From Candidatus Gastranaerophilales bacterium (lineage in GTDB: Bacteria > Cyanobacteriota > Vampirovibrionia > Gastranaerophilales > Gastranaerophilaceae): DNA of 64,000 bases. Positions within the stretch are counted from its first letter, which is position 1; each line of letters starts with the position of its first letter. The notes beneath the pieces were generated by a model. It made no database searches and was not told the origin of the DNA. It was given only the letters and a program-made list of their open reading frames with translations. A program made the position numbers and the translations under genes. Where the stretch lies: assembly GCA_944325945.1 (NCBI GenBank), contig CALVBW010000014.1, positions 1 to 64,000 on the forward strand, read 5' to 3'. Of the stretch, positions 42,714 to 51,657 are shown one piece after another.

Positions 42714-43838
42714 TTATTCAATCGTGAACACTTTTTTGTAATATAAAATCACGCCCCATATTGTGAGGACAATATTCGGCATCCACGCTGCCAAAAAAGG
42801 CTCAAGTTTGCCGGATTCTCCGAATGATATTGAAAGCGCCCTGATTAGATAGTATATGAAAATTATTAAAATACTAAATAAGAATCCGCGGTTATATCTT
42901 ACTCTTGGCGGTGTAATTGCAAGCGGTACACCGATTAAGACAAGTACAACTGTTGTCACGGGCAGAGCAATTTTATCAAAAAGTTCAATAACAAGTTCAC
43001 GTTTTTGTCTGGCTTCCACTTTGGTAGTTGCCAGATATTTAACAAGTTTTGGGAAATTCATTTCTTTCGCAACATTTTTGTTTAATTCTTTTGACATATC
43101 AACGCCGAATTGTGCGTTCAAATCATCAAAAAGAGTTGTATTTAAAACTTTTCCTTCTCTGTCTACTGTATATATCGCGCCTTTTTCGAATTCCCAGCCT
43201 TTGGGAGATGTTTTACCTTCTCTTGCCTGTAAAACTTGAATAGTCCCTTCTTTTGAGGTGTCTAAAACTGTTATGTTGTGGAGTGTTTTATCTTCACAAT
43301 AACCTACATAAAATAATCTTTTCAAAAATCCCTTGTCGTTTAATTCTTTAAAAACAAAGTTTTGTTTACCGTTGGGAATATTTTTTTGACCGAGAGCCCA
43401 AAGCGCCAGATCTTTTGATTGTTTTGTCATAACGGGCACGATACTTTCATTGATAAAGAAACTGAAAATTGCCATAACAATCGCAAATATAAAAATCGGT
43501 TTTGCTATTCTGTTCAAACCAATTCCGCAAGCCCGCATAACTGTGATTTCTGATTTTAAACTTAAATCATTAAGCGTCATAACCGTTGCCAGAAGTACAC
43601 CCATAGGTATTGTCATAACAACAACTGACGGAAGATTCAGGATAATCATCATTAATGCGACTTTAAACGGAATTCCGAATAATGATATTTGTTTGATAAG
43701 CGTGATGAATGTATCTGATGCAAATATGATTGATGTGAATACGCAAACTCCCATCAAAAACATTTCAATAACCTGTTTGAGAATATATTTGTCAAGCAGT
43801 GTTATACTTTTTAATTTAATTATCAGATTATCAAACAT
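42714..43838 (-). CDS. LptF/LptG-family permease (lipopolysaccharide export)
   Basis: 374 residues. Six predicted membrane helices in two groups of three flank a periplasmic beta-jellyroll (about 150-285), the YjgP/YjgQ architecture. ASDTFITLIKQISLFGIPFK, MTIPMGVLLATVMTLNDLSL, SEITVMRACGIGLNRIAKPI (the coupling-helix motif) and LPVTTVVLVLIGVPLAITPP are typical. It moves LPS from the inner membrane into the Lpt bridge. One copy is seen here; a partner would be elsewhere. Supports a diderm envelope. Confidence 0.9.
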   Translation of the reverse strand: MFDNLIIKLKSITLLDKYILKQVIEMFLMGVCVFTSIIFASDTFITLIKQISLFGIPFKVALMMIILNLPSVVVMTIPMGVLLATVMTLNDLSLKSEITVMRACGIGLNRIAKPIFIFAIVMAIFSFFINESIVPVMTKQSKDLALWALGQKNIPNGKQNFVFKELNDKGFLKRLFYVGYCEDKTLHNITVLDTSKEGTIQVLQAREGKTSPKGWEFEKGAIYTVDREGKVLNTTLFDDLNAQFGVDMSKELNKNVAKEMNFPKLVKYLATTKVEARQKRELVIELFDKIALPVTTVVLVLIGVPLAITPPRVRYNRGFLFSILIIFIYYLIRALSISFGESGKLEPFLAAWMPNIVLTIWGVILYYKKVFTIE

Positions 43839-43874
43839 ATATTTATTTTATTCTAAAAAATTGATTTAAGCAAA

Positions 43875-44840
43875 TCAGAATTTAATTAAAACTTTTAAAG
43901 TATCTTTTTCTTTATTTTTTTCAAACGCTTCAATTGCGTCATCAACAGGATATGTTGCGGAAATAAGCGGAGAAAAATCAATTTTTTCAGATTTCAAAAG
44001 TCTTAATGCCGCTCCGAATTGACCGCACCGTGAGCCTAAAACGGTAATCTCATCAATTACAATCGGTGCAAGATTGAATTCTTTAGAGGCGGCAACAGTG
44101 CTTTTCAAAACAAGAGTTCCGCGGGGTTTGGTGAGCGCAAGTGCTGTTTCAAAACCTGAAATTGATCCTGTTGCCTCAACTACAACGTCATATTTCTTCT
44201 CTATCGCAAAATCATTCAGCAAATGTGTTTCAACCCCTTGAGCTTTTGCAATATCAAGTTTATTCTGGTGTTTGCCGACCAGAATTACGTCAATATTTTG
44301 GGCATTCAAAGTAAGTGCTGTAATAAGTCCCAATTTGCCGTCGCCTAGAACTACAACTTTTTCAAAAGGTTTTATATGTAATTGCTCTGTAATCTCGCAT
44401 GCTGCAGCAAGGGGTTCCACAAATACAGCCTGCTCATCCGGAACATTATCAGGTACTTCAAAGAGAACTTCCAAAGGCATGGTGAAATATTCCGCAAAGC
44501 AGCCGTCTTTTCTCCATATTCCGAGAGTGTGGCGACCGGGGCAGTGGCGGTAAAGTTTTTCCGCACAATACGGGCAGTCAGGCTCTTTGCAGCCGTAGCT
44601 TATTTCTGACACAACGCGTTTGCCTAAAAGTGATTGATCAGGATCATTAATTTCTTCAACAATCCCGACGGCTTCATGCCCTAAAACGCCTACATAACCC
44701 ATATACCCTTTTGTGATTTCGTAATCCGTATTGCAAATTCCGCCTAAAGTAACGCGGATTAGGGCTTCACCTTTTTGCGGCACGGGTTTTTTGTAATCTT
44801 TTACTAACTTTAATTCTTTATCAAATACTACAGCTTTCAT
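43875..44840 (-). CDS. Zinc-dependent medium-chain alcohol dehydrogenase family
   Basis: 321 residues. GGICNTDYEITKGYMGYVGV plus LGHEAVGIVEEI give the catalytic zinc ligands (Cys, His-Glu). Structural zinc Cys: CKEPDCPYCAEKLYRHC. Rossmann loop VVLGDGKLGLITALTLNAQN. The closest relatives by eye are L-threonine 3-dehydrogenase/sorbitol-type MDR enzymes; substrate not determined. The gene stands alone with an ATG preceded by AAGGAG. Confidence 0.88.
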   Translation of the reverse strand: MKAVVFDKELKLVKDYKKPVPQKGEALIRVTLGGICNTDYEITKGYMGYVGVLGHEAVGIVEEINDPDQSLLGKRVVSEISYGCKEPDCPYCAEKLYRHCPGRHTLGIWRKDGCFAEYFTMPLEVLFEVPDNVPDEQAVFVEPLAAACEITEQLHIKPFEKVVVLGDGKLGLITALTLNAQNIDVILVGKHQNKLDIAKAQGVETHLLNDFAIEKKYDVVVEATGSISGFETALALTKPRGTLVLKSTVAASKEFNLAPIVIDEITVLGSRCGQFGAALRLLKSEKIDFSPLISATYPVDDAIEAFEKNKEKDTLKVLIKF

Positions 44841-44947
44841 AATTTTTACTCCTTATAGAGTAAATCTTAACACAAAAAAATGATATTTACCTCCGGTGAT
44901 GTTATGCTGTTGTAGTAAATTAAAACATCTGACCCGATTTATATCTA

Positions 44948-46024
44948 TTAATCAACCGGATCACCAATATTATAGTCTACTACGGTATTAAGCTTTCCGG
45001 TTCTGACTACACTATGCAAGTCACCTTCCCAGGCGGAATTATGTGAGTAGGTATTATCTTTGCGAACTTCAAGTTGAAAAATATCTCTGCCAACCTGATT
45101 TGGTTTGTTTTTGCCGTTTGTATCTATCAATATAGATGCACAATGTATTCTGTGTGATTGATAAGTTACAGGATTACCTTCTTCGTCTTTTACTACAACA
45201 CCATTTTCGTATTTGGTATATGTATCTATTCTATCGCAGTTGTCATATTGTTTAACACCTATTAAAATCCCGTCCATAGTCAAAAATCTTGGCCAGGTGT
45301 ACATACCAGCACCTGAATAAGTTTCGCCGTCAGAAGACATAGGTTTTGTCGTTTTGTATGTATAGTTCTTACAACTGCCGCTGGCAGTATTGACGCAAAT
45401 TTCCTGAACTTTAAAATATTTAGCAAAAGCTCTCATGGATTCTTCGCTGGTGTTATTAGTATTAAACAAAACAGAAGTATCTCCGTAGCCATTTTCAGCC
45501 CGTGCAAGATCTATAGCGTTATTAACTTGAGCTAACGCCTTTTTAGCGCGTGTAACGAGTTCTTTTTCCTGATAATTACTAATCAATGTCGGGATTGTCA
45601 TAGCGGCAACAACGCCGATTATGCCGAGGGTGATTAAGACTTCTGCCAGAGTAAACGCGACTTTTTTAGAAGATACTAAGTTACTAAGGCAGTAAGGCAT
45701 TAAGAATTTACTGTGAGCTTCGATCACGTTTTTATTTTCCGAACTATAATTCTTCATATTAGAATTATAATTTGTTTTATGTATTGTGTCAATTATTTTA
45801 GCAACTTGTAGGTCATGTTTACTAACCCGACTGTAAATTTTTCTGTCGGCTTGGTAAAGCCGACCTACTATTAATTTGTCATCTTCGTTCACATATTTGT
45901 CATTCCGAACTAGTTTCGGAATCTCTTTATTATGAGATGCTGAAACTAGTTCAGCATGACCGGAGGTTAAGCTACTGCCCCCCCCCCTGCGTGAAAAGTA
46001 GTCGTGATGCGTGTTTGCGTCCAT
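44948..46024 (-). CDS. Poly-G phase-variable prepilin-like gene 5 (ON as sequenced)
   Basis: 358 residues from ATG 46024 with GGAG 7 nt upstream. It reads MDANTHHDYFSRRGGGSSLT straight through a 10-G tract (45978-45987 as C on plus) and continues to AFTLAEVLITLGIIGVVAAM (Phe is residue 124). With 9 G it would end RGGAVA-stop, with 11 G RGGGQ-stop, so only 10 (or 7, 13) is ON. The 123-residue leader holds translated repeats (GHAELVSASHNKEIPKLVRN and MPYCLSNLVSSKK). The C-terminal domain carries ILIDTNGKNKPNQVGRDIFQ. An internal ATG at 45700 could also start a 14-15-residue leader but has no ribosome site. Confidence 0.87.
   Translation of the reverse strand: MDANTHHDYFSRRGGGSSLTSGHAELVSASHNKEIPKLVRNDKYVNEDDKLIVGRLYQADRKIYSRVSKHDLQVAKIIDTIHKTNYNSNMKNYSSENKNVIEAHSKFLMPYCLSNLVSSKKVAFTLAEVLITLGIIGVVAAMTIPTLISNYQEKELVTRAKKALAQVNNAIDLARAENGYGDTSVLFNTNNTSEESMRAFAKYFKVQEICVNTASGSCKNYTYKTTKPMSSDGETYSGAGMYTWPRFLTMDGILIGVKQYDNCDRIDTYTKYENGVVVKDEEGNPVTYQSHRIHCASILIDTNGKNKPNQVGRDIFQLEVRKDNTYSHNSAWEGDLHSVVRTGKLNTVVDYNIGDPVD
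45668..45970. repeat. Translated dispersed repeats inside prepilin leader 5
   Basis: From the 3' side: arm AGATACTAAGTTACTAAGGC (45671 on), TGTGAGCTTCGATCAC, a GTCGG...CCGAC unit (about 45810-45870), and GTCATTCCGAACTAGTTTCG with its inverted partner GAAACTAGTTCAGCATGAC (45899-45961). All are also found between genes elsewhere in the window, yet the minus-strand frame passes through them without a stop. Confidence 0.65.
45978..45987 (-). repeat. Poly-G tract, 10 G (prepilin locus 5, in frame)
   Basis: Ten C on the plus strand, i.e. ten G in the coding strand, between CACGCA and CAGTAGC. It is the only tract of length 10 in the window and the only one whose gene is in frame. Confidence 0.92.
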
Positions 46025-46052
46025 TTTAATCTCCAATAATTCTATATCTGTT

Positions 46053-46081
46053 ATTATATCAATTTATTCAGGGTTAGTCAA
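46053..46081 (-). promoter_or_regulatory. Promoter of poly-G prepilin locus 5
   Basis: On the minus strand TTGACT (46081-46076), 17 nt, TATAAT (46058-46053), about 29 nt before the ATG. It overlaps the last codons of cysE. Confidence 0.75.
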
Positions 46082-46733
46082 TGCAGAGTTTTTGAAGCTT
46101 TTCTTTAAGTTCCTGAACTTCATATTTAAGCCTGTTAAGTTCGCATCTGACGGGGTCTGGAATTCTGTTGTGCATTAAAACACCGTTTTTGTCACGGATT
46201 TTGCGATGCACAATTCTTCCAGGGATACCTACGACCGTTGAATATTCCGGAACATCTTCCACAACAACGGAACCTGCTCCGACTCTTACATAATCTCCGA
46301 TGGAAATGTTGCCTAAAATTTTTGCGCCTGCGCCGACTATAACGTTATTTCCCAAACTCGGATGGCGCTTGCCGTGTTCTTTACCCGTGCCGCCAAGTGT
46401 TACCTGCTGGTAAATTAATACGTCATCGCCTATGGTGGTTGTTTCGCCGATTACAACACCTTCTCCGTGGTCTATAAAAAATCTTCTGCCGATTTTTGCT
46501 CCTGGATGGATTTCAATACCTGTTATAATTCTTGTGATATAAGAGATTATTCTCGGTATTAAAGGAATATGCCATTTGTATAATCTGTGTGCAAATCTGT
46601 AGGCAATAAGCGCATGAAGCCCCGGATAGCACAACAAAACTTCCAAAATATTTCTTGCTGCAGGGTCTTTGTCGTAAATTACCTGTATATCTTCTTTTAC
46701 TTTTATTATTCCGCGTTTTAAGAGTTTGAACAT
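46074..46733 (-). CDS. cysE: Serine O-acetyltransferase CysE
   Basis: 219 residues. Acetylates serine to O-acetylserine for cysteine synthesis. The C-terminal left-handed beta-helix of hexapeptide repeats starts at [20 protein letters not shown], continues [40 protein letters not shown] and [20 protein letters not shown], and ends in a short basic tail. The start at MFKLLKRGI lies 1 nt past the tyrS stop, so translation is coupled. An earlier in-frame ATG sits inside tyrS. Confidence 0.93.
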   Translation of the reverse strand: MFKLLKRGIIKVKEDIQVIYDKDPAARNILEVLLCYPGLHALIAYRFAHRLYKWHIPLIPRIISYITRIITGIEIHPGAKIGRRFFIDHGEGVVIGETTTIGDDVLIYQQVTLGGTGKEHGKRHPSLGNNVIVGAGAKILGNISIGDYVRVGAGSVVVEDVPEYSTVVGIPGRIVHRKIRDKNGVLMHNRIPDPVRCELNRLKYEVQELKEKLQKLCID

Positions 46734-46734
46734 T

Positions 46735-47955
46735 TTATTTAACCAGTTTGGCAAATTTTCTTTTACCTGCCTGCAATATTACACTTTCATCAAAGTTCAG
46801 GGTATAAGCCATATCGGTAATCTTTTCACCGTTAATTTTTACCCCGCCGCCTTGAATTAAGCGTTTTGCTTCACCTTTTGACTGTACAAAGTTAAGCTCA
46901 ACCAACAAGTCCAAAATCCCTTTGCCGTTTTCTGTTTTAACTTCGGGGATGTCTTCCGGAATTCCTTTATTGGAAACCACATTTATAAATTCTGTCTGAG
47001 CATGGTCTGCGCCTTCTTTGCCGTGGTATTCTTCCGTAATCATATAGGCGAGTTTAAGTTTTAGATCACGCGGGTTGACCTCAGGATTTTTCAGGCTTTC
47101 TTCAATATTTTTAAGCTCAGTATCGGAAACGTCTGTTAAAAGCGTAAAGTATTTAAGTATTAATGTATCAGGAATACTCATTAATTTGCCGAACATATCT
47201 TTTGCACTGTCAGTCAGTGAAATACAATGTTCCGGATATGTTTTTGACATCTTAACCAGTCCGTCAGTACCTTCAATTAAAGGCAAAAGCATAACCATTT
47301 GTGGGTATTTTTTGCCGTAAGCTTCTTGAATCTGGCGTCCCAAAAGGGTATTGAATCTCTGGTCTGTTCCGCCGAGCTCAATATCCGCGTCAATTACAAC
47401 GGAATCGTATGCCTGCATAAGCGGATAGAAAAATTCATGAACTGAAATCGGTCTGCCTTCCGCATAACGTTTTGCAAAATCGTCGCGGGTCATCATCTGC
47501 GCAACCGTCATTTGGGCAGCGAGTTTCAAAAGATCCGTAAAACTCATTTTGTGGAGCCAGTCAGCATTATTTACAACTTCGGCTTTTTCAACGTCAACAA
47601 CTTTTGACATCTGTTCAAAATAAGATTTGGCATTCTCTTCAACCTGTTCTTTTGTCAATGAAGGTCTTGTTTCGGATTTTCCTGAAGGGTCTCCGACCAT
47701 TGCCGTTGCACCGCCAACGACTAAAACAACTTTGTGACCGAGTTTTTGAAACTCTCTTAATTTCCGCATTACAACGGTATGCCCGAGATGCAAATCAGGT
47801 CTTGTCGGATCCATACCGAGTTTTACCCTCAAAGGTGTATTTGTATCTTTTGCATGCTGTAATTTTACAGCTAATTCTTCAATTCCGCCGGGTAAAATCT
47901 CTGCCCCGCGTGATAATTTTTTTGCCTGTTCTATAAATTCTTCTCTTATTTCCAT
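46735..47955 (-). CDS. tyrS: Tyrosyl-tRNA synthetase TyrS
   Basis: 406 residues. Class I synthetase. [20 protein letters not shown] holds the HIGH motif, [13 protein letters not shown] the KMSKS loop, [20 protein letters not shown] the tRNA/Tyr-binding part, and the end ([20 protein letters not shown]) is an S4 RNA-binding domain. This is the TyrZ-like longer type. Upstream of cysE in a two-gene unit. Confidence 0.95.
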   Translation of the reverse strand: MEIREEFIEQAKKLSRGAEILPGGIEELAVKLQHAKDTNTPLRVKLGMDPTRPDLHLGHTVVMRKLREFQKLGHKVVLVVGGATAMVGDPSGKSETRPSLTKEQVEENAKSYFEQMSKVVDVEKAEVVNNADWLHKMSFTDLLKLAAQMTVAQMMTRDDFAKRYAEGRPISVHEFFYPLMQAYDSVVIDADIELGGTDQRFNTLLGRQIQEAYGKKYPQMVMLLPLIEGTDGLVKMSKTYPEHCISLTDSAKDMFGKLMSIPDTLILKYFTLLTDVSDTELKNIEESLKNPEVNPRDLKLKLAYMITEEYHGKEGADHAQTEFINVVSNKGIPEDIPEVKTENGKGILDLLVELNFVQSKGEAKRLIQGGGVKINGEKITDMAYTLNFDESVILQAGKRKFAKLVK

Positions 47956-47995
47956 AATTTTCCCTCTTGTTTAATTATAACAAAAAAATCGAAAA

Positions 47996-48850
47996 TTATG
48001 CCTGACTTTTTTCATAAGAACCTAAAAATCTGTAAAATATTGTTCTGGATTTGATTGAATTTAAGACGTCGGCTATATTTCTTTCTTTTATATGACCGTT
48101 AAAATTCACTACAAAAATGTATTCTTCCATGTCATCTTTTGAAGGCTGAGAAGAAATGTAGGTTAAATTTATGTCATTTTCCAAAAATATTTTCAAAACT
48201 TCCAGTAATGCACCGGGGGTATTGTTGGTTGCAAAAGCTATTGTGGTTTTGTCATTTCCGGTAACAGGTGTATCATAGTTTCCTATTAAAATATATCTTG
48301 TCCGGTTTGTTTTATCGTCATTTATGTTTTCTTTTAAGATATTCAGCCTGTAGGTTTCGGCGGTTTTCCGGTTTCCTATGGAGCCGTATGTAAGGTTGTA
48401 GTTCGCAAGATTTCTTGCGCATTCAGACATTGTGGTGTTTTCAATAATATTCAAATGCAGCGGAAGCTCGTGTTTTATGAACTCCTGACATTTGCCGAGA
48501 AGATAAGGCGTTCCGATTATTCCGGTTATGCTGTAAAATTCTGTTGTTCTTGACAAAAGGCAGTATTCAATAGGCAAAACAACTTCGGATAGAATTTTTA
48601 TATTTGAGTTTTTTGTCATCATAAGACTGTCAAGTGATGCTCTGAGCGTACCGTCTATTGAGTTTTCGGCAGGGATAACCCCGAGTGTAAACGGATTTTT
48701 GTCCACAAATTCAACTACATCCGGAATAGTTTTTAACGGAGTTGAAAATGTATTTATATTGTATTTTTGGCAGAAAACGTCACGCGCCATCTCTGAAAAT
48801 GATGCTTCCGGACCAAGGTATGCAATATTTAATACGTTTTTAAATTCCAT
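47996..48850 (-). CDS. pheA: Prephenate dehydratase PheA
   Basis: 284 residues. Converts prephenate to phenylpyruvate in phenylalanine synthesis. Catalytic domain NIAYLGPEASFSEMARDVFC, LGVIPAENSIDGTLRASLDS, and KTNRTRYILIGNYDTPVTGN; C-terminal ACT regulatory domain (AFATNNTPGALLEVLKIFLE, INLTYISSQPSKDDMEEYIF) that senses Phe. The start is MEFKNVLN, with GGAG 10 nt upstream; a longer frame begins inside the divergent gene and is not credible. Divergent from the phosphohexomutase. Confidence 0.93.
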   Translation of the reverse strand: MEFKNVLNIAYLGPEASFSEMARDVFCQKYNINTFSTPLKTIPDVVEFVDKNPFTLGVIPAENSIDGTLRASLDSLMMTKNSNIKILSEVVLPIEYCLLSRTTEFYSITGIIGTPYLLGKCQEFIKHELPLHLNIIENTTMSECARNLANYNLTYGSIGNRKTAETYRLNILKENINDDKTNRTRYILIGNYDTPVTGNDKTTIAFATNNTPGALLEVLKIFLENDINLTYISSQPSKDDMEEYIFVVNFNGHIKERNIADVLNSIKSRTIFYRFLGSYEKSQA

Positions 48851-48911
48851 ATTTACTAAACTCCGTATTTCAGTTAAAATTATAACATAATAAAGAAAAA
48901 GGGCAAGACAA

Positions 48912-50276
48912 ATGGCTAATATTAAATTTGGAACAGACGGCTGGAGAGCTGTTGTGGGAAAAGATTTTACCGCAGGAAATGTGGAAATTGTTACAAAAGC
49001 GATTGCAAAGTATGTTTTTGAAAATTTCGGGATATATAAAAAAATTCTTGTCGGGTATGATCCGAGAAACATGGCAAAAGAATTTGCAAAACAATGCGCG
49101 GATAGTCTTGCCGGATTTGGCTTTAGAGTTTTATTAAGTAATAAAGTTATTCCGACGCCGGTTCTTGCTTATAATGCCAGAATTAAAGACGCATGTGCGG
49201 TTATGTTTACGGCATCACATAACCCGCCCGAGTATTTGGGAATAAAATTTATTCCCGATTATGCCGGTCCTGCGACAAGTGATATTACTGATGAAATTGT
49301 GGCAAATCTTGAGGCGGAATTTGAGCCGAAAATAAAAGGAAGCGTTAAAGAGGTTGATTTTGCGCCGAAATATTTTGAGCATATAAAATCATTAATAAAT
49401 TTTGATAAAATCCGCGAACTTAATAAAAATATTATTTTTGACGGGTTGTATTCTGCGACGATAGGGTATTTCGACAAAATACTTTCAAATGAAGATATAA
49501 AATTTGACGCAATAAATATGCGTCATGATCCTCAATTTGGTGGCGGAATGCCTGAACCGAAACCTCAATATATGCAGGATTTAATAGAAATGGTTAAAAA
49601 AACGCCTAATGCTGTCGGGTTTGCAAATGACGGTGACGGCGACAGATTCGGGGTTATTAATGAAAACGGCGAATATGTTACGCCCAATGAGATTATTGCG
49701 ATATTGCTTTTACATTTGAAAAAACATAAAAATATGGAAGGCAGTCTTGTAAAAACAGTCGGTGCAAGCCTTATGCTGGACAAAATTGCCGAAAAATGCG
49801 GGGTGGAAGTTATTGAAACTGCTGTCGGGTTCAAACATGTAGGCGATGCCATGCGAAAATTCAACCCGATTATTGGCGGGGAAGAATCAGGCGGTTTGAG
49901 TATCAGAGGGCATATTCCCGAAAAAGACGGAATTCTTGCTAATCTTCTTGTGTTAGAAGCAATGGCTTATGAAAATAAAACTCTTATTGAATTGCAAGAG
50001 GAAATACAGCAGCTTGCCGGATGTAAATTCTATAATGACAGGGTTGATTTGAAGCTTGAAACCCGTGAAGAAATCGAAAAAGTTCTTGATAAATTCAAAA
50101 CAACCGATGAATTTGCAGGCATGAAAGTTTTGCGAAAAGATTTTAAAGACGGAGTTAAGCTCTATCTTGACGATAACGCAAGCTGGGTGCTTGTCCGTCC
50201 GAGCGGAACAGAACCGTTATTGAGAATTTATTTTGAAAGCGACAGTTTGGATAAAATTGAAAAGTTTAAAAAGTAA
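48912..50276 (+). CDS. Phosphoglucomutase/phosphomannomutase family enzyme
   Basis: 454 residues, alpha-D-phosphohexomutase. KFGTDGWRAVVGKDFTAGNV start, TASHNPPEYLGIKF with phosphoserine Ser102, metal loop NDGDGDRFGVI (Asp240/242/244), sugar loop GGEESGGLSIRGH, phosphate loop VRPSGTEPLLRIYF. It interconverts hexose-1- and hexose-6-phosphates. Specificity among glucose, mannose and glucosamine is not clear; the start resembles archaeal/cyanobacterial-type PGM rather than GlmM. AAGGG precedes the ATG. Confidence 0.92.
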   Translation: MANIKFGTDGWRAVVGKDFTAGNVEIVTKAIAKYVFENFGIYKKILVGYDPRNMAKEFAKQCADSLAGFGFRVLLSNKVIPTPVLAYNARIKDACAVMFTASHNPPEYLGIKFIPDYAGPATSDITDEIVANLEAEFEPKIKGSVKEVDFAPKYFEHIKSLINFDKIRELNKNIIFDGLYSATIGYFDKILSNEDIKFDAINMRHDPQFGGGMPEPKPQYMQDLIEMVKKTPNAVGFANDGDGDRFGVINENGEYVTPNEIIAILLLHLKKHKNMEGSLVKTVGASLMLDKIAEKCGVEVIETAVGFKHVGDAMRKFNPIIGGEESGGLSIRGHIPEKDGILANLLVLEAMAYENKTLIELQEEIQQLAGCKFYNDRVDLKLETREEIEKVLDKFKTTDEFAGMKVLRKDFKDGVKLYLDDNASWVLVRPSGTEPLLRIYFESDSLDKIEKFKK

Positions 50277-50309
50277 TTTTTTTCAACAAACTGGATATCG
50301 TTTTCAAAA

Positions 50310-51359
50310 TTAAACTTTGGTAGTTAAAATTTCATCAACTTTATGTTTTATTTGTTCCGCAAATCCGAAAATATCATTAACAGAATTAATCGGTTGTTTA
50401 TTCTCTTTTGTGCCCACAAGAAAAGCAATATATTTTTGTGAACGATTAAAATATAATCGGCAAACGGTTTTTCTGATATTGTCATCAAGCAATACATTAA
50501 AATAGCTTGCATTATCTCTGTATGTAACTCTTGAAATGTCAATTATATCGTTCAAGATGCTTTTTACAATGGCATATCCCTCAAGTTCTTCAAGAGTTGT
50601 TACAACTTCATTTTTGCTTGATTTTTCTTCTTGTTTTGCCGTCAAACTAAAATCAAGCGATGTTTTCATAACTTTTGACATAAAAAGGTTGAATGCTTCA
50701 ACGGTTGTGCTTTTGTGTTTTTCGATAACTTTATCTGTTATTCTGCCGTCACATACCCCTGATTTGCTGATTAAATACCGTACAAAATCATCAGACGGAG
50801 TACGGTATTCATTTTCAATTACTTCTTCAAATTGTTTGATATACTTCAAATCTCCTGCATTTGAATAGGCTTTTTCAAGATCAAAGTTTTCTTTGCAAAA
50901 TTCTGAAAGGGTTTCAAGTTGATTTTCTTTATATTCAAGTAAATTAAAAGTAAAGTATGGATCTTTATCAAGAATATTTGTTTCTTCAATATCAGAAAAG
51001 AATTTGTAAACAATGCCATTTGTGAGAATAATAAATTTTGCTTTACTTGCAGTAAAATATTTGAAAAGCTGACCGGCGTGTTTTTTGATATCGAGTTTGT
51101 CATTTTCAACCTTTTTACATTCGATTAAAATAATTGGTTTACCGTCTTTCATTATCGCATAATCAACTTTTTCATCTTTCTTGAGTCTGCTGTCGGCGAC
51201 AAATTCAGGAACAACTTCAAGCGGGTTAAAAACGTCATAACCGAGTGTGTTTAAAAACGGCATTACAAGAGCATTTTTTGTCGCTTCTTCCGTTTGCACA
51301 TTATCTTTTAAATTTAAAACACGTTCTTTTAACTGTTCAATCTTTTCTGAAAATTCCAT
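50310..51359 (-). CDS. Stand-alone type I restriction HsdR N-terminal-like protein
   Basis: 349 residues. Residues about 20-150 match the HSDR_N nuclease fold: TEEATKNALVMPFLNTLGYD, EKVDYAIMKDGKPIILIECK (PD-(D/E)xK: Asp then Glu-x-Lys), KFIILTNGIVYKFF. The rest is helical with a C-terminal domain (FNVLLDDNIRKTVCRLYFNR) seen in other orphan HsdR_N proteins. There is no helicase, HsdM or HsdS nearby, so it is not a complete restriction system. It could be a solitary nuclease or a nucleic-acid-binding relative. AAGGG precedes the ATG. Downstream of the zinc-ribbon miniprotein by 12 nt. Confidence 0.82.
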   Translation of the reverse strand: MEFSEKIEQLKERVLNLKDNVQTEEATKNALVMPFLNTLGYDVFNPLEVVPEFVADSRLKKDEKVDYAIMKDGKPIILIECKKVENDKLDIKKHAGQLFKYFTASKAKFIILTNGIVYKFFSDIEETNILDKDPYFTFNLLEYKENQLETLSEFCKENFDLEKAYSNAGDLKYIKQFEEVIENEYRTPSDDFVRYLISKSGVCDGRITDKVIEKHKSTTVEAFNLFMSKVMKTSLDFSLTAKQEEKSSKNEVVTTLEELEGYAIVKSILNDIIDISRVTYRDNASYFNVLLDDNIRKTVCRLYFNRSQKYIAFLVGTKENKQPINSVNDIFGFAEQIKHKVDEILTTKV

Positions 51360-51371
51360 TTTTAACCCTTT

Positions 51372-51539
51372 CTAAAAAATATTCCATAAAATTATAAATA
51401 AAATAATGCAGATAACTAATAAGCAGCCACAACCACCTAAAAAATTTTTACCGAGCTTTTGTTCGATAAAACTATATCCGCATTCCGGACAGATATTAGC
51501 ATTATCCGCTAATTCTTTTTTACAATTAGGACATTCCAT
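51372..51539 (-). CDS. 55-residue zinc-ribbon membrane miniprotein
   Basis: Starts MECPNCKKELADNANICPEC, a four-Cys zinc ribbon (CPNC, CPEC), then GYSFIEQKLGKNFLGGCGC and one hydrophobic tail helix (LLVICIILFIILW). AAGGGG lies 6 nt before the ATG. Similar zinc-ribbon plus TM miniproteins occur in many bacteria, usually uncharacterised. It precedes the HsdR_N-like gene by 12 nt on the same strand and may be cotranscribed. The 51540-51657 gap shows nothing further. Confidence 0.8.
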   Translation of the reverse strand: MECPNCKKELADNANICPECGYSFIEQKLGKNFLGGCGCLLVICIILFIILWNIF

Positions 51540-51657
51540 GACTTACCCCTTTTGTGTAATTTATATCATGGGTTAATATAAAAGTCAATTAGACCATAAT
51601 GATTAAAAATGCCATGTTATTAAATAGCATTCTCTTAATCAAGTTTAAAATTAAGTT

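Noticed and set aside
48851-49072. N-terminal extension of prephenate dehydratase
   Set aside because: The extra 74 codons lie antisense inside the phosphohexomutase gene and precede a good ATG with GGAG.
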